From Desulfobacterales bacterium (GTDB taxonomy: Bacteria > Desulfobacterota > DSM-4660 > Desulfatiglandales > Desulfatiglandaceae): a DNA stretch of 49,396 nucleotides. The DNA is taken from NCBI GenBank assembly GCA_014382905.1, contig JACNIU010000191.1:1-49396 (forward strand), read 5' to 3'. The translations under genes and the position numbers were made by a program. Within the stretch, counting starts at the first letter, position 1. Each line of letters begins with the position of its first letter. This document shows, in pieces, positions 10,516-21,473 of the stretch. Below the pieces are notes generated by a model. That model worked only from the letters and a program-made list of their open reading frames with translations, was not told the origin of the DNA and searched no databases.

Positions 10516-12387
10516 GTGCGGGCGATCGTTAGCGTCCCGGGGAATAGAGTTAAAGTGTTGAGAACATCAAATTTCGATCCTGTTTCCTCAGAGATTTTCA
10601 GCAAACAACTGAAAATTGCGATGCTGTTTGTCCTGGTGATATTCGCCATTTTAGTCCTGAGATTGTGGTTTTTACAGATTGTAAGTGGATCGACTTACCG
10701 GATAAAATCAGAACATAACCGTATCCGCCTCCAGGACATTTCTCCTTTCAGGGGAATGATCTTAGACAGGAACGGCAGCGTACTCGTAGACAACCGCCCA
10801 TCCTATGATCTCTATGTAATTCCAGAAGAAGTCCAACACCGGTCTCAATTGTTGAAAAGGCTCAGCACGCTTGGAGATCTCGATTCGGAATACGCTGAAC
10901 GGGTATTAGATAAAGCCGCCCGGGGATATCCTTTCAAGCCTGTATGCCTTAAGAGGGACATATCCCGTGATGAGCTTGCAAGGATTGAGACACACCGCTT
11001 TGATCTACCTGGTATTATGATCAAGGTCAGACCTCAACGGTATTATTTCTACGGAGGCCTCGCATCCCATGCTCTCGGTTACTTGGGTGAAATCAGCGAG
11101 AGCCAGTTGATGAGCGGTCAGTTCCGGGATAACAAATTAGGAGATTTGGTCGGAAAGACGGGTGTGGAGTGGAAGTGGCAGGCATTATTAAATGGCGTTC
11201 GCGGGGGAGAGCAGGTAGAAGTAGACGCCGAAGGCCGAATAATAGAGGTAATTTCTCGCAGGGCACCTGTTTCCGGCGCAAACATATGTTTAACCATCGA
11301 CAAGGATTTGCAGGCCTTGGCTGAAAAATCGCTCCTCGGGAAACATGGAGCGATCGTGGCCATAGATCCCGGAAATGGGGCGGTCCTGGCATTGGCAAGC
11401 AGTCCCTCTTATGATCCCAACCTGTTTATCAAAAAGATTGACGAAAAAACCTGGCAAAATATCGTTTCATCCAACGATTTCCCTCTGCAAAACAGGGCAC
11501 TAACCGGTCAATACCCGCCGGGGTCGGTCTTCAAGATCGTCATTGCTTTAGCAGCGCTCGAGGAGGGCGTCATCACACCGGAAGAGGAGATATTTTGTAA
11601 CGGCACTTTTTCCTTAGGAAACCAGAGTTATCGTTGCTGGAAGAAGTATGGTCATGGGAAAGCAAACCTTAACAGGGCCCTGGTAGAGTCATGTGATATA
11701 TATTTTTATAATGTGGGGAGACGGCTGGGTGTTGACAAGATTGCTCGATATGCGACGCGCTTGGGGCTGGGAAAGAAGACCGGTTTAGATCTCAGCCAGG
11801 AGAAGGGCGGCCTGATTCCTACAAGCGAATGGAAACTGAGAAGATGGGGGGTCCCCTGGCAGGCTGGCGAGACGGTCTCCACTTCTATCGGGCAGAGCTT
11901 CGTGCTTGTAACCCCAGTCCAGATGGCCAACCTTATTTCAGTTGTTTTTAACGGAGGGCGCTCATTCACGCCTCAAGTGACGAAGTGGGTCAGGAAAACA
12001 GGGGGTGAGAATGTCTTTGAATTTGCCCCCCAATCCAACGGAAAGGTCGGAATTAAACAGGAGCACCTGGATTTTGTCAAAAAGGCACTCATCGGCGTTG
12101 TCAACCAGCCTCGTGGCACCGGTTCGAAGGCCAAGCTAAAAGAAGTCACTGTAGCGGGAAAAACAGGCACAGCCCAGGTGGTGGCCCTCCCCGCGGGAGA
12201 AAGGTCAAAACAGGAAACGGCTATCCCCTGGAAATTCAGAGATCATGCCTGGTTTGTCGCGATTGCGCCGGCAGATACCCCCAAGATTGCAGTAGCCGTC
12301 CTTGTAGAGCATGGCGGGCATGGAGGAAGCGCTGCCGCGCCAATCGCTAAGGAATTGATAAAGGCATACCTGGATGTCCCGTCGTGA
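10516..12387 (+). CDS. mrdA: Penicillin-binding protein 2
   Basis: FRGMILDRNGSVLVDNRPSYD, GLIDDLVGKTGVE-like region, PPGSVFKI active site, AGKTGTAQV. Confidence 0.96.
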   Translation: MRAIVSVPGNRVKVLRTSNFDPVSSEIFSKQLKIAMLFVLVIFAILVLRLWFLQIVSGSTYRIKSEHNRIRLQDISPFRGMILDRNGSVLVDNRPSYDLYVIPEEVQHRSQLLKRLSTLGDLDSEYAERVLDKAARGYPFKPVCLKRDISRDELARIETHRFDLPGIMIKVRPQRYYFYGGLASHALGYLGEISESQLMSGQFRDNKLGDLVGKTGVEWKWQALLNGVRGGEQVEVDAEGRIIEVISRRAPVSGANICLTIDKDLQALAEKSLLGKHGAIVAIDPGNGAVLALASSPSYDPNLFIKKIDEKTWQNIVSSNDFPLQNRALTGQYPPGSVFKIVIALAALEEGVITPEEEIFCNGTFSLGNQSYRCWKKYGHGKANLNRALVESCDIYFYNVGRRLGVDKIARYATRLGLGKKTGLDLSQEKGGLIPTSEWKLRRWGVPWQAGETVSTSIGQSFVLVTPVQMANLISVVFNGGRSFTPQVTKWVRKTGGENVFEFAPQSNGKVGIKQEHLDFVKKALIGVVNQPRGTGSKAKLKEVTVAGKTGTAQVVALPAGERSKQETAIPWKFRDHAWFVAIAPADTPKIAVAVLVEHGGHGGSAAAPIAKELIKAYLDVPS

Positions 12388-12445
12388 TGTAGGATTGATG
12401 CTGGATACTGGATGCTTAACCACTAACCCTTTCATTTGAAAAAAC

Positions 12446-13549
12446 ATGCTTGACCGAAGATTGATCCAGAATTTCGACTGGGTTTTGCTCCTCCTGTTGC
12501 TGTTTCAGGCAGGCATAAGCCTCCTCAATCTCTATAGCGCCACCTATCCGATTCGGGATCTGGGAGGATCCGAAATCTTTCTCAAACAGATTTATTGGTT
12601 TTTGATTGGATTTACTGTTTTTCTCCTGATGACCGCCTTTAATTATTATGTATTAGAGCGCCTGGCCTATCCGGTCTATTTTTTTACCATAGTCCTTCTC
12701 GTCCTGGTCCTCATTGTGGGAAAGGTGATGTCAGGGTCCCAGCGGTGGTTGAGTTTGGGAGCAATTTCTTTTCAACCGTCGGAGTTGGCAAAGATCGCCA
12801 TCGTGCTGGTTTTAGCCAAGTTCTTCAGCGAAAGAGGCGATTACAGGGAATATCGACTGCGGGATCTGTGGCAGCCTTTTGTGCTTACTGCGATCCCCTG
12901 TTTTCTGATTCTTAAAGAGCCTGATCTTGGCAGTGCCCTTTTCCTGGGGCTGGTATCCTTCTCCGTTATCCTGATTGTCAAGGTATATTGGAAATCGCTG
13001 GTCATTTTAGCTGGATCCTCCCTTTTGGCGGCCCCCTTGATTTGGTTTGGGCTCAGGGAATACCAGCAAAAACGAGTCCTTTCATTTCTAAGCCCCGATA
13101 TGGACCCTTTAGGTGCCGGATACCACATCAATCAATCCAAAATCGCAATAGGTTCAGGACAATTTTGGGGAAAAGGCTTTCTAAAAGGGACACAGACCCG
13201 CCTTCACTTCTTGCCCGAACAACACACCGATTTTGCTTTTTCAGTATTAGCCGAGGAGTGGGGTCTGGCAGGATCGATTGCGCTTCTTCTGATTTACCTC
13301 TTTTTAATCCTATGGGGCCTCAATATAGCAAAAAGCTCCAAGGATAGATTCGGCTCCATACTCGCTGCAGGGATAGTTGCTATCATTTTCTGGCAGGTCG
13401 CAATAAACGTCGGGATGGTTACAGGGCTCCTCCCTGTCGTTGGTATCCCCCTCATACTTCTCAGCTATGGTGGGTCATCTCTGATTACAACCATGGCGGC
13501 CATGGGGATCCTCATGAGTATCAGCATGAGACGTTTCATGTTTCAGTAG
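12446..13549 (+). CDS. rodA: Rod shape-determining protein RodA (SEDS)
   Basis: SGSQRWLSLGAISFQPSELAKIA, KEPDLGSAL, HTDFAFSVLAEEWGL. Confidence 0.96.
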   Translation: MLDRRLIQNFDWVLLLLLLFQAGISLLNLYSATYPIRDLGGSEIFLKQIYWFLIGFTVFLLMTAFNYYVLERLAYPVYFFTIVLLVLVLIVGKVMSGSQRWLSLGAISFQPSELAKIAIVLVLAKFFSERGDYREYRLRDLWQPFVLTAIPCFLILKEPDLGSALFLGLVSFSVILIVKVYWKSLVILAGSSLLAAPLIWFGLREYQQKRVLSFLSPDMDPLGAGYHINQSKIAIGSGQFWGKGFLKGTQTRLHFLPEQHTDFAFSVLAEEWGLAGSIALLLIYLFLILWGLNIAKSSKDRFGSILAAGIVAIIFWQVAINVGMVTGLLPVVGIPLILLSYGGSSLITTMAAMGILMSISMRRFMFQ

Positions 13550-13699
13550 GTGGCCCTATCGCTTTTTGTTGCACGAAAACAGGGGGCTATGCTATAGGTT
13601 CCGTAGGTGTAAGGGCTCGCGGATTGTCGTCCAGATATCAGGAGAAACCCGATAGGATTTTTAGATTGCAGATTGTAAATTGTAGATTGAGGATTTTCA

Positions 13700-14692
13700 T
13701 TGGATAAACCTGCCCCCACAGATAATTCTACTGTCACCAGACGGATCAGTTTTCCGGACTATGAATTGATACAAAGCCTGTGTGGCGAACGTAATGCACA
13801 TCTTGGCCTTTTAGAAAAAGAGGTCGGAGTTTCCTTGAATCTCAGAGGAAATGTCATCCTTCTCAGGGGAAGGGATTGGGAAGTCGATGTGGCGGAAAGG
13901 GTCCTGAAACAGCTCTATGGGCTCCTGGAAGCCGATTATCCGCTCTATCCCAGCGATATTCAATACGCCGTCAGAATATTGAGCGGAGACCGGTCCGTTG
14001 AACTGAAAACAATTTTCAAAGAAGAGGTTTATATCTCGTCCAAGAAGAAATTAATAACCCCAAAAACAATCAATCAGAAGAAATATATTGATAGCATAAA
14101 AAATTTCGATATTGTGTTTGGAATCGGTCCGGCCGGGACGGGTAAGACCTATCTTGCAATGGCTATGGCGGTGTCATCGTTGATCAAAAAGGAGGTAAAC
14201 AGGGTTGTTTTGGCAAGGCCGGCCGTAGAGGCAGGGGAGCACCTCGGCTTCCTTCCAGGTGACCTGTATGAAAAGGTTAACCCCTACCTCCGGCCATTGT
14301 ACGATGCCCTTCATGATATGATGCCCTTTGAGAATGCATCCCGTCTGCTTGAACAAGGGGTGATAGAGGTAGCGCCTCTCGCTTTTATGAGGGGGCGGAC
14401 ACTAAACGATTCATTCGTCATTCTGGATGAGGCCCAGAACGCTACTTCTGAACAGATGAAGATGTTTTTAACCCGTCTCGGTTTTAGCTCAAAGGCCGTG
14501 ATTACCGGAGATGTCACCCAGACAGATCTTCCAAAAGGCAAGACCTCCGGCCTCATTGAAGCCAAAGAGACCTTAAGGGGGATCAAAGGGATACAGTTTA
14601 TTTATTTTTCAAGAGAAGATGTGGTAAGGCACCGGTTGGTCCAGGAAATCATTGACGCTTATGAAAAAATGGAAAGTCAAAGACAGGCCTGA
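13700..14692 (+). CDS. PhoH-like ATPase (PhoL/YbeZ type)
   Basis: FGIGPAGTGKTYLAMAMAV P-loop, FVILDEAQNATSEQMKMFLTRLG. Confidence 0.95.
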   Translation: MDKPAPTDNSTVTRRISFPDYELIQSLCGERNAHLGLLEKEVGVSLNLRGNVILLRGRDWEVDVAERVLKQLYGLLEADYPLYPSDIQYAVRILSGDRSVELKTIFKEEVYISSKKKLITPKTINQKKYIDSIKNFDIVFGIGPAGTGKTYLAMAMAVSSLIKKEVNRVVLARPAVEAGEHLGFLPGDLYEKVNPYLRPLYDALHDMMPFENASRLLEQGVIEVAPLAFMRGRTLNDSFVILDEAQNATSEQMKMFLTRLGFSSKAVITGDVTQTDLPKGKTSGLIEAKETLRGIKGIQFIYFSREDVVRHRLVQEIIDAYEKMESQRQA

Positions 14693-14708
14693 AGGGATCT
14701 GACTTGCT

Positions 14709-17243
14709 ATGACAGTGAACAGATTGGATAAGTCGAGGTTGAAATCCCTTAACACGAGAAAGGCATCAGGAAAAAGGGAAAGGGATGCTTCTCCCGGTGG
14801 AAAAAAGGGCTATGCTCGTTCAGGTGTCTGGTTTCGAGAGGAGGCAAAAAGGTGGTATATACTGCTCGGCCTGAGCATAATCATCTCAGTTCTCCTTTTT
14901 CCAACCATCTTAACCCCTCCCAAGGCATACAAATTAGGAGACATAGCTGATCGTGATATCAAGGCCTCCCAGACATTTCTTATCGAAAATACTGACCTGA
15001 CGGAAAAAGACAGACAGGATGTGGTCCGGGCTGTTTTGTCAGTATACGATTTTGACCCGACCGCAACGGATGTTGCCTCCAAGATAAAGGAGGCTTTTGA
15101 ATCCGGTAGGGTATATCTGGCCAACTCTCTTGAGTTTTCCTACGCCTTCGACAGTAGCGCTGCAACATCTGAAAAGGCACTCGCTGACCATTTGGAAGCA
15201 GTGAATGCCTTCAAGAGCCGCTTTTTTGAGATCCTTGATATCCCCTACAACGAAAAGCTTATTGATGTTTTGATTAAAAATGGTTTCTCCCCTGAGGCAG
15301 AGGAATCAGTGATTGCATTGGCTACTGATCTCTTCCACAGCGGTGTTGTCGGCAACAAAATGATGCTGATAAGTCAGAGCGGTAAAGGGATTGTCCTGCA
15401 TGATATCCACAATAGCAAAGAGATCAAAGTCACTGATTTTGAGAGGTTCTATGATCTCAAAAGCGCCGGGGAATTTATAAATGGACAGGGAAAAGTTCTG
15501 ACCAGGGCAATAAAACCCAAAGAATTGGCAAAAGCCTCTTTGGAACTGGCATCCGCCCTGATCAAACCAAATGTAACATTTAACAAAAGGGAGACCGCAC
15601 TCAGACAAGAAAATGCGCGTAAGTCGGTGAAGCCCTTTTATTTCAAAGTGAAAAAGGGTGAAATGCTGATCAGGGAAGGTGAAAGAACTTCGCCCGAGCA
15701 TCTCCTCAAGCTTCATGAACAATATAAACTATCAAAACAAAAAGAGATGTTGGGTAAAGTCCCGGCCATGGCGCTCCTTATCGCCTTCCTTCTCTCGTCC
15801 ATGTACGTTGTGGGGCTCTTCAGTAGTCGATCATCCCAGACTGAGGTAAGAGACCTGCTCTTTAGTGCGGCCACCCTTTTACTTATTTTCTTAGTCATCA
15901 TCGCCTTTAACTTCGTGGCCTTTGAAATCGCGCGAGGCTTTAGTTTCTTTTCACCAAAGGCGTTGCTATTCGCCGTACCGGTTGCCAGCGGGGCCATGCT
16001 GATATCCATTTTCCATGGAATCGGTGTGGCGGCCAGCTTCTCTCTTATTATTTCTGTTTTGGCCTGTCTTGTTATGGACGGCCGGGTAGAGTTTTTTGTG
16101 TATTTCTTCATCAGCTCCTTAGTGGCGGCATCCGGTGTAAGGAAATATAGAGAAGTGGGGGTTTTGATAAAGGCCGGACTCAAAGTAAGTCTGTGCAATA
16201 TGATCCTGGCCCTTTCCATAGCGGCATTATACGGTTCATTTTTTACTTTAGAGGCCCTGATCGCCTCTGGTTCAGCCCTCATCGGGGGAGTTCTCGTCGG
16301 CGTTGTGGCCACAGGAATCCTTCCCCTGATTGAAATGTCCTTTGGCTACACGACAGATATCAAACTCCTTGAATTGGCGAATCTGGACCAACCCCTTTTG
16401 CGCGAGCTTATGGTCCAGGCCCCGGGCTCCTATCATCACAGCGTGGTTGTGAGCAACTTGGTAGAAGCGTCGGCACGAGCGGTCAATGCCAATCCGCTTC
16501 TTGCGAAAGTGGCCGCCTATTACCATGATATCGGAAAGATAACAAAGCCTCTTTATTTCATCGAAAATCAGGGGGGCCGGGAAAACAAGCATGAGAAGCT
16601 GGCCCCTTCCATGAGCAGTCTGGTACTCATTTCTCATGTCAAGGACGGTGTTGAACTGGCAAAGAAGTATAAGCTGGGGAAGGAAATTATTGACATTATC
16701 AGGCAGCACCACGGTACATCTCTGATCACGTTTTTTTACGAAAAGGCAAAAGAGCAGGGAGAGAAGAAGGGCGAAAAATATCTTCAGGTAGAGGAAGCGG
16801 ATTTTCGTTACCCGGGCCCCAAGCCTCAGACCAAGGAGGCCGGGCTTGTGATGCTTGGAGACGTGGTGGAAGCTGCCTCCAAGACGCTTGTTGACCCTAC
16901 AGCGGCACGGATTCAGGGAATGGTTCAGAAAATGATAAACAAAATTTTTTCTGACGGTCAATTAGATGAATGCGAACTGACCCTGAAGGACCTTCACGAG
17001 ATCGCAAAAAGCTTTAACAAGACGTTAAGCGGCATTTTTCATCACCGGATTGAATATCCTGAACCTGTGGCAAGGTTCACCCCTTCCCGCGATCGAGACG
17101 CGATTGGAAAAGGAAAGGACGTGCCCCATAAAAAGGAAAAAGATGGAGATACAGATCAGCTCGCATCGGGAACTCCCAGGGTTGGAAAAAAACAAGATAA
17201 GGGTGAAGTTAGAGAAAGTCTTAAGAGACTTGGGTTATCATGA
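14709..17243 (+). CDS. 7TM-HD (PgpH-like) HDIG phosphodiesterase
   Basis: 844 aa: extracellular region, 7 TM stretch, HD motif 'AAYYHDIGKITKPLYFIENQ' and 'IIRQHHGTSLITFFY'. Confidence 0.92.
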   Translation: MTVNRLDKSRLKSLNTRKASGKRERDASPGGKKGYARSGVWFREEAKRWYILLGLSIIISVLLFPTILTPPKAYKLGDIADRDIKASQTFLIENTDLTEKDRQDVVRAVLSVYDFDPTATDVASKIKEAFESGRVYLANSLEFSYAFDSSAATSEKALADHLEAVNAFKSRFFEILDIPYNEKLIDVLIKNGFSPEAEESVIALATDLFHSGVVGNKMMLISQSGKGIVLHDIHNSKEIKVTDFERFYDLKSAGEFINGQGKVLTRAIKPKELAKASLELASALIKPNVTFNKRETALRQENARKSVKPFYFKVKKGEMLIREGERTSPEHLLKLHEQYKLSKQKEMLGKVPAMALLIAFLLSSMYVVGLFSSRSSQTEVRDLLFSAATLLLIFLVIIAFNFVAFEIARGFSFFSPKALLFAVPVASGAMLISIFHGIGVAASFSLIISVLACLVMDGRVEFFVYFFISSLVAASGVRKYREVGVLIKAGLKVSLCNMILALSIAALYGSFFTLEALIASGSALIGGVLVGVVATGILPLIEMSFGYTTDIKLLELANLDQPLLRELMVQAPGSYHHSVVVSNLVEASARAVNANPLLAKVAAYYHDIGKITKPLYFIENQGGRENKHEKLAPSMSSLVLISHVKDGVELAKKYKLGKEIIDIIRQHHGTSLITFFYEKAKEQGEKKGEKYLQVEEADFRYPGPKPQTKEAGLVMLGDVVEAASKTLVDPTAARIQGMVQKMINKIFSDGQLDECELTLKDLHEIAKSFNKTLSGIFHHRIEYPEPVARFTPSRDRDAIGKGKDVPHKKEKDGDTDQLASGTPRVGKKQDKGEVRESLKRLGLS

Positions 17244-17604
17244 CAAGGAATTGAGTCTTCTCTTTACAGATGACAATCGAATGGCGCAACTCAACCTTCG
17301 CTATTTGAGGAGGGAAGGCCCTACAGATGTCCTGGCATTCCCCATGGCCGATCCGGATGCCCCGGCAGATCAAACATCTGCGTTTGAACCGGTCATGTTA
17401 GGGGATGTGGTCATTTCAGTGGACACTGCATTGAGTGAAGCAGATAAATTTGGGGAGCCCTTGGAACATGTCATAGACCGGTTGCTTATCCATGGGATCT
17501 TGCACCTTTCAGGGTATGACCACGAAGCGTCCGAGGAAGGGGCTTTACTGATGGAAAAAGAGGAAAAAAGGCTCATGGCATTAATTGAAGTGTCTAAAGT
17601 TTGA
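17143..17604 (+). CDS. ybeY: Endoribonuclease YbeY
   Basis: HGILHLSGYDHEASEE zinc motif; start set at ATG 17143, overlapping the previous gene by 101 bp. Confidence 0.94.
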   Translation: MEIQISSHRELPGLEKNKIRVKLEKVLRDLGYHDKELSLLFTDDNRMAQLNLRYLRREGPTDVLAFPMADPDAPADQTSAFEPVMLGDVVISVDTALSEADKFGEPLEHVIDRLLIHGILHLSGYDHEASEEGALLMEKEEKRLMALIEVSKV

Positions 17605-17624
17605 ATAAGGGGAGGGATAGAAAC

Positions 17625-18344
17625 ATGGCACGCTTAGCCGTTAACGTGGACCATGTTGCCACGTTGCGCCAGGCAAGGGGAATCGATCAACCAGACCCGG
17701 TTATTGCGGCCGGCCTTGCCGAATTGGCAGGCGCCGAGGGGATCATCTGTCATCTCAGGGAAGACAGGCGGCATATCAGTGACCGGGACCTTAGACTTTT
17801 ACGAGAGATTGTGAAGACAAAACTGAATATGGAAATGGCTGCTGTCGATGAAATGGTGGATATCGCTCTTGCCACCAGACCTGACCTGGTCACTCTCGTT
17901 CCCGAGAAGAGAGAAGAACTTACTACAGAGGGGGGCCTTGATGTCAAAGCCCGGCCAGACCATTACCGAGGCGTCGTAGACCGTCTCAAGAGAAAGGAGA
18001 TTCAGGTCAGCTTTTTTGTGGACCCTGACCACGGACAGATCGAGGCCGCCCGGCAGTGCGGCGCAGATATTGTGGAGATTCACACGGGCCATTACTCGGA
18101 GGCAAGATCTGAATTTGAGGCCACCGAAAGCTTCGAGCGTATTGCCCTGGCCGTGCAATCTGCCGCCGGCCTGGACCTCGGTATCAGCGCAGGTCATGGG
18201 CTCAACTACGTAAACGTCAAAAGGTTTAAGGACCTTCCCCGGATCGAAGAGTACAGCATCGGGCATAGTATCGTGGCGATGGCCGTTCTGGTAGGGTTCG
18301 AAGATGCCGTTCGGAAGATGATCGAACTGGTCAAGCATTTTTGA
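17625..18344 (+). CDS. pdxJ: Pyridoxine 5'-phosphate synthase
   Basis: MARLAVNVDHVATLRQARG...GLDVKARPDHY...VSFFVDPD. Confidence 0.97.
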   Translation: MARLAVNVDHVATLRQARGIDQPDPVIAAGLAELAGAEGIICHLREDRRHISDRDLRLLREIVKTKLNMEMAAVDEMVDIALATRPDLVTLVPEKREELTTEGGLDVKARPDHYRGVVDRLKRKEIQVSFFVDPDHGQIEAARQCGADIVEIHTGHYSEARSEFEATESFERIALAVQSAAGLDLGISAGHGLNYVNVKRFKDLPRIEEYSIGHSIVAMAVLVGFEDAVRKMIELVKHF

Positions 18345-18345
18345 A

Positions 18346-18738
18346 ATGATTTATGGAACCGGCGTAGACCTTGTCAGTATTCGCAGAATTGAAAAGGTAA
18401 TCCTCAGGTGGGGCGACAGGTTTGTCAAAAAGGTATTTGCGGCCGAAGAGGCCCGAATCTGTTGGAAGAAGCCCTCTCCCTATTCAGCCTTCGCTCTTCG
18501 GTTCGCTGCCAAGGAAGCCTTCGCAAAGTCATTGGGCCTGGGAATGAGGAAAGGCATCAGATGGCGGGATATAGAAATTTTCAACGACGCTGCCGGGAAA
18601 CCGGGGTTGAGGCTTTATGGAGTGGCATCGGAAATCTGTAAACAGAAAGGGATAAATGGCATTCACCTGAGCCTTTCAGATGATGGCGAATATGGTATAG
18701 CCATGGTGGTGTTAGAAACTCTTGGAAAGAAGGGATAG
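18346..18738 (+). CDS. acpS: Holo-[acyl-carrier-protein] synthase
   Basis: MIYGTGVDLVSIRRIEK, RFAAKEAFAKSLG. Confidence 0.96.
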   Translation: MIYGTGVDLVSIRRIEKVILRWGDRFVKKVFAAEEARICWKKPSPYSAFALRFAAKEAFAKSLGLGMRKGIRWRDIEIFNDAAGKPGLRLYGVASEICKQKGINGIHLSLSDDGEYGIAMVVLETLGKKG

Positions 18739-18741
18739 AGA

Positions 18742-19191
18742 ATGTTGAATGCCAGCGATATTATGACGACCGATGTTATTACCGTCAAGAAAGACACCTC
18801 CCTGAAGGATCTGGCCAAGGTCCTTTACAAGAACCACATAAACGGCGTACCCGTGGTTGACGATGACGGCTCACTCCTTGGGATTATCTGTGAAAGTGAT
18901 CTTATACGCAAAGACAAGAAACTTCACATCCCAACAGTGGTGACCCTCTTTGATGCGGTAATCTATCTTGAAAACCCGAAAAACATAGAGAAAGAGTTTC
19001 AGAGGGTCAGTGCCACTACCGTCGGAGAGCTCTACACCCGGAAGGCTATTACAGTGGATGAAAAGACTCCCATTGATGAAATCGCCACAATTATGACCCA
19101 GAAGAAGATTTACACGATTCCGGTCATGGATGGTGACCGGTTGGTGGGGATTATCGGCAAGGCAGACCTTATAAGGACCATTGCAGATTGA
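18742..19191 (+). CDS. CBS-domain pair protein
   Basis: Two CBS motifs: SDIMTTDVITVKKDTSLKDLAKVL and KAITVDEKTPIDEIATIM. Confidence 0.92.
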   Translation: MLNASDIMTTDVITVKKDTSLKDLAKVLYKNHINGVPVVDDDGSLLGIICESDLIRKDKKLHIPTVVTLFDAVIYLENPKNIEKEFQRVSATTVGELYTRKAITVDEKTPIDEIATIMTQKKIYTIPVMDGDRLVGIIGKADLIRTIAD

Positions 19192-19670
19192 AAAAGGGAT
19201 CTGTCACACGTCGGACATCTTCCGATCAAGAGACCATAAATCTGGGCCTGAGATTAGGCGCGCTCCTGAATGAGGGAGATGTGGTAGCGTTGGCAGGGGA
19301 CTTGGGGAGTGGAAAGACATGGTTTACCAAAGGCGTGGCCCTGGGATTGGAGATCTCGCCTGACATTCTCATCACCAGCCCCTCTTTTTCCCTCATGAAC
19401 GCGTACGAGGGAAGGTGTGCGCTTTTTCATATCGATGTCTATCGATTGGAAAACGTCTCTGACTTTCTTGATGCAGGCCTTGATGAATACCTTCACGGGA
19501 GCGGGATTACGGTGATGGAGTGGGCGGATCGCTGGCCAGAGATTTTGCCTGAAAGGAGTCTAAAGGTCCAACTTGTAATTTTGAACGAGAACTCCCGGGA
19601 AATCACCCTGTCCGGTCACCATCCCAGGGCGTTGACGATCTTGAGACAAATGAAAGAGGAGGTCAGGTAA
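19188..19670 (+). CDS. tsaE: tRNA threonylcarbamoyladenosine biosynthesis ATPase TsaE
   Basis: [40 protein letters not shown]. Confidence 0.95.
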   Translation: MKKGSVTRRTSSDQETINLGLRLGALLNEGDVVALAGDLGSGKTWFTKGVALGLEISPDILITSPSFSLMNAYEGRCALFHIDVYRLENVSDFLDAGLDEYLHGSGITVMEWADRWPEILPERSLKVQLVILNENSREITLSGHHPRALTILRQMKEEVR

Positions 19671-19677
19671 AAAAATC

Positions 19678-20910
19678 ATGGCATTAATTGTTCAGAAGTA
19701 TGGCGGCACCTCGGTCGGAAGCATCGAAAAAATAAGGGCGGTTGCCAATAGGGTTATCAAGACCTTCAAGCAGGGCAACCAGATGGTGGTGGTCCTGTCG
19801 GCCATGGCGGGTCAGACCGACGGTCTGATTAGATTAGCCAAAGATATGACCGATGACCCGGATCCCAGGGAACTTGACGTCCTTATGTCCACAGGTGAGC
19901 AGGTAAGTGTGGCGCTATTTGCGATGGCGGTGAAATCAATGGGCTGCGATGCCCGCTCCTTCCTCGGGTTCCAGGTAAAAATTCACACGGATCATTTATT
20001 TGGCAGGGCAAAGATTCATGACATCGAAACCGATCGTATTACCAGGAACCTGGCCAAAGGGAGGATCGTGACTGTCGCGGGCTTTCAGGGCCTCGATGAT
20101 AACGGGGACATCACTACACTGGGAAGGGGGGGGTCTGACACAACGGCTGTTGCCCTGGCCGCAGCCCTGAAGGCTGATGTTTGTGAGATCTATACCGATG
20201 TGGACGGTGTTTATACCACTGATCCCAATATCTGTCCAAAGGCAAAAAAAATGGATTTCATCTCTTACGATGAGATGTTGGAAATGGCCAGCCTGGGCGC
20301 CAAGGTTCTGGAAATCCGTTCGGTTGAATTTGCCAAAAAATTTGACGTGCCAATCCATGTAAGATCAACTTTTACGAACGAAAGGGGTACAATGGTGGTT
20401 GCTGAAACAAAAGATATGGAAAAGGTTGCAGTGTCTGGGGTCGCTTATAATAAAAACGAGGCCAGGGTGACCATCCGAAAAGTGCCGGATCAGCCAGGGA
20501 CAGCCTCCCGTATATTTGATCCTGTTTTCAAGGCCGGTATTGTGGTTGATATGATCGTGCAGAACACGAGCCAGGACGGGCTTACCGATCTGACATTCAC
20601 CGTGCCTAAAACAGACTTCTACAAAACAATGAAGTTAGTCAGCGATGTGGCCGCAGAAATAGGTGCTGAACGGGTCCTGGGCGATGAGGACATTGCCAAG
20701 GTATCCATCATTGGTGTGGGGATGAGGACTCACGCTGGCGTCGCCAAAATAATGTTTGAGACCCTTGCCAACGAAAATATAAATATCATGATGATCAGCA
20801 CCTCTGAAATTAAGATATCCTGCGTGATAGAGGAAAAGTATACTGAGTTGGCGGTGCGTGTCCTTCACCGGGCTTTTGGTTTGGACGATGAAAAAAAGGA
20901 AACCCCATGA
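19678..20910 (+). CDS. lysC: Aspartate kinase
   Basis: [32 protein letters not shown]-terminal ACT domains. Confidence 0.97.
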   Translation: MALIVQKYGGTSVGSIEKIRAVANRVIKTFKQGNQMVVVLSAMAGQTDGLIRLAKDMTDDPDPRELDVLMSTGEQVSVALFAMAVKSMGCDARSFLGFQVKIHTDHLFGRAKIHDIETDRITRNLAKGRIVTVAGFQGLDDNGDITTLGRGGSDTTAVALAAALKADVCEIYTDVDGVYTTDPNICPKAKKMDFISYDEMLEMASLGAKVLEIRSVEFAKKFDVPIHVRSTFTNERGTMVVAETKDMEKVAVSGVAYNKNEARVTIRKVPDQPGTASRIFDPVFKAGIVVDMIVQNTSQDGLTDLTFTVPKTDFYKTMKLVSDVAAEIGAERVLGDEDIAKVSIIGVGMRTHAGVAKIMFETLANENINIMMISTSEIKISCVIEEKYTELAVRVLHRAFGLDDEKKETP

Positions 20911-21460
20911 TACCTCTGCACCGGTCGGGATTGGCGTACTTATTTTTTTGTTTTTCCTGATGGCCATAAATTTCCTGAAAGGCTCAAATAACCTGTTCTG
21001 CCCGGAAAGGTCTCCTTCGGGCGGCCACGTGTTTGCCCAGATCTCAGGAGATGTCAGATACCCCGGCGTTTACGGGTTCGACAACCCGGCCTCCCTAAGA
21101 GAATTGGTGGATCGTGCCGATGGGTCAGCCCTGGCAGAGCATGCGGTTCAGCTCCCGGCAGGGCTTCTGTGTCAATCAGGCGACCACATTGAACTCAAAA
21201 ACCGCCAGAAAAAGATCTTTTTCCATATCGGTAAAATGTCGGCCTTTTACCGAACAACGCTTGGCATACCGGTTTCTGTCAACAGCGACAGCGCCGAAGG
21301 ACTCGCCTCTGTTCCGGGAATCGGTTTTAGGACTGCAGAGGCAATTGTACAGGAGAGAATCAAGAGGGGTCGCTTTGAGAAACTGAGCGATATCATATCT
21401 GTACGCGGGATCGGCCCGGCACTGTACCGCAAGATAAAACCCTACCTGGCGTTGGATTAA
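20888..21460 (+). CDS. ComEA-like helix-hairpin-helix protein with N-terminal TM
   Basis: [57 protein letters not shown]; start at ATG 20888 inside the lysC 3' end. Confidence 0.88.
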   Translation: MKKRKPHDTSAPVGIGVLIFLFFLMAINFLKGSNNLFCPERSPSGGHVFAQISGDVRYPGVYGFDNPASLRELVDRADGSALAEHAVQLPAGLLCQSGDHIELKNRQKKIFFHIGKMSAFYRTTLGIPVSVNSDSAEGLASVPGIGFRTAEAIVQERIKRGRFEKLSDIISVRGIGPALYRKIKPYLALD

Positions 21461-21473
21461 AAACGTTTTCCCG

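Noticed and set aside
16272-16961. 229-aa minus-strand ORF opposite the 7TM-HD gene
   Set aside because: Antisense to clearly coding DNA; no recognisable domain.
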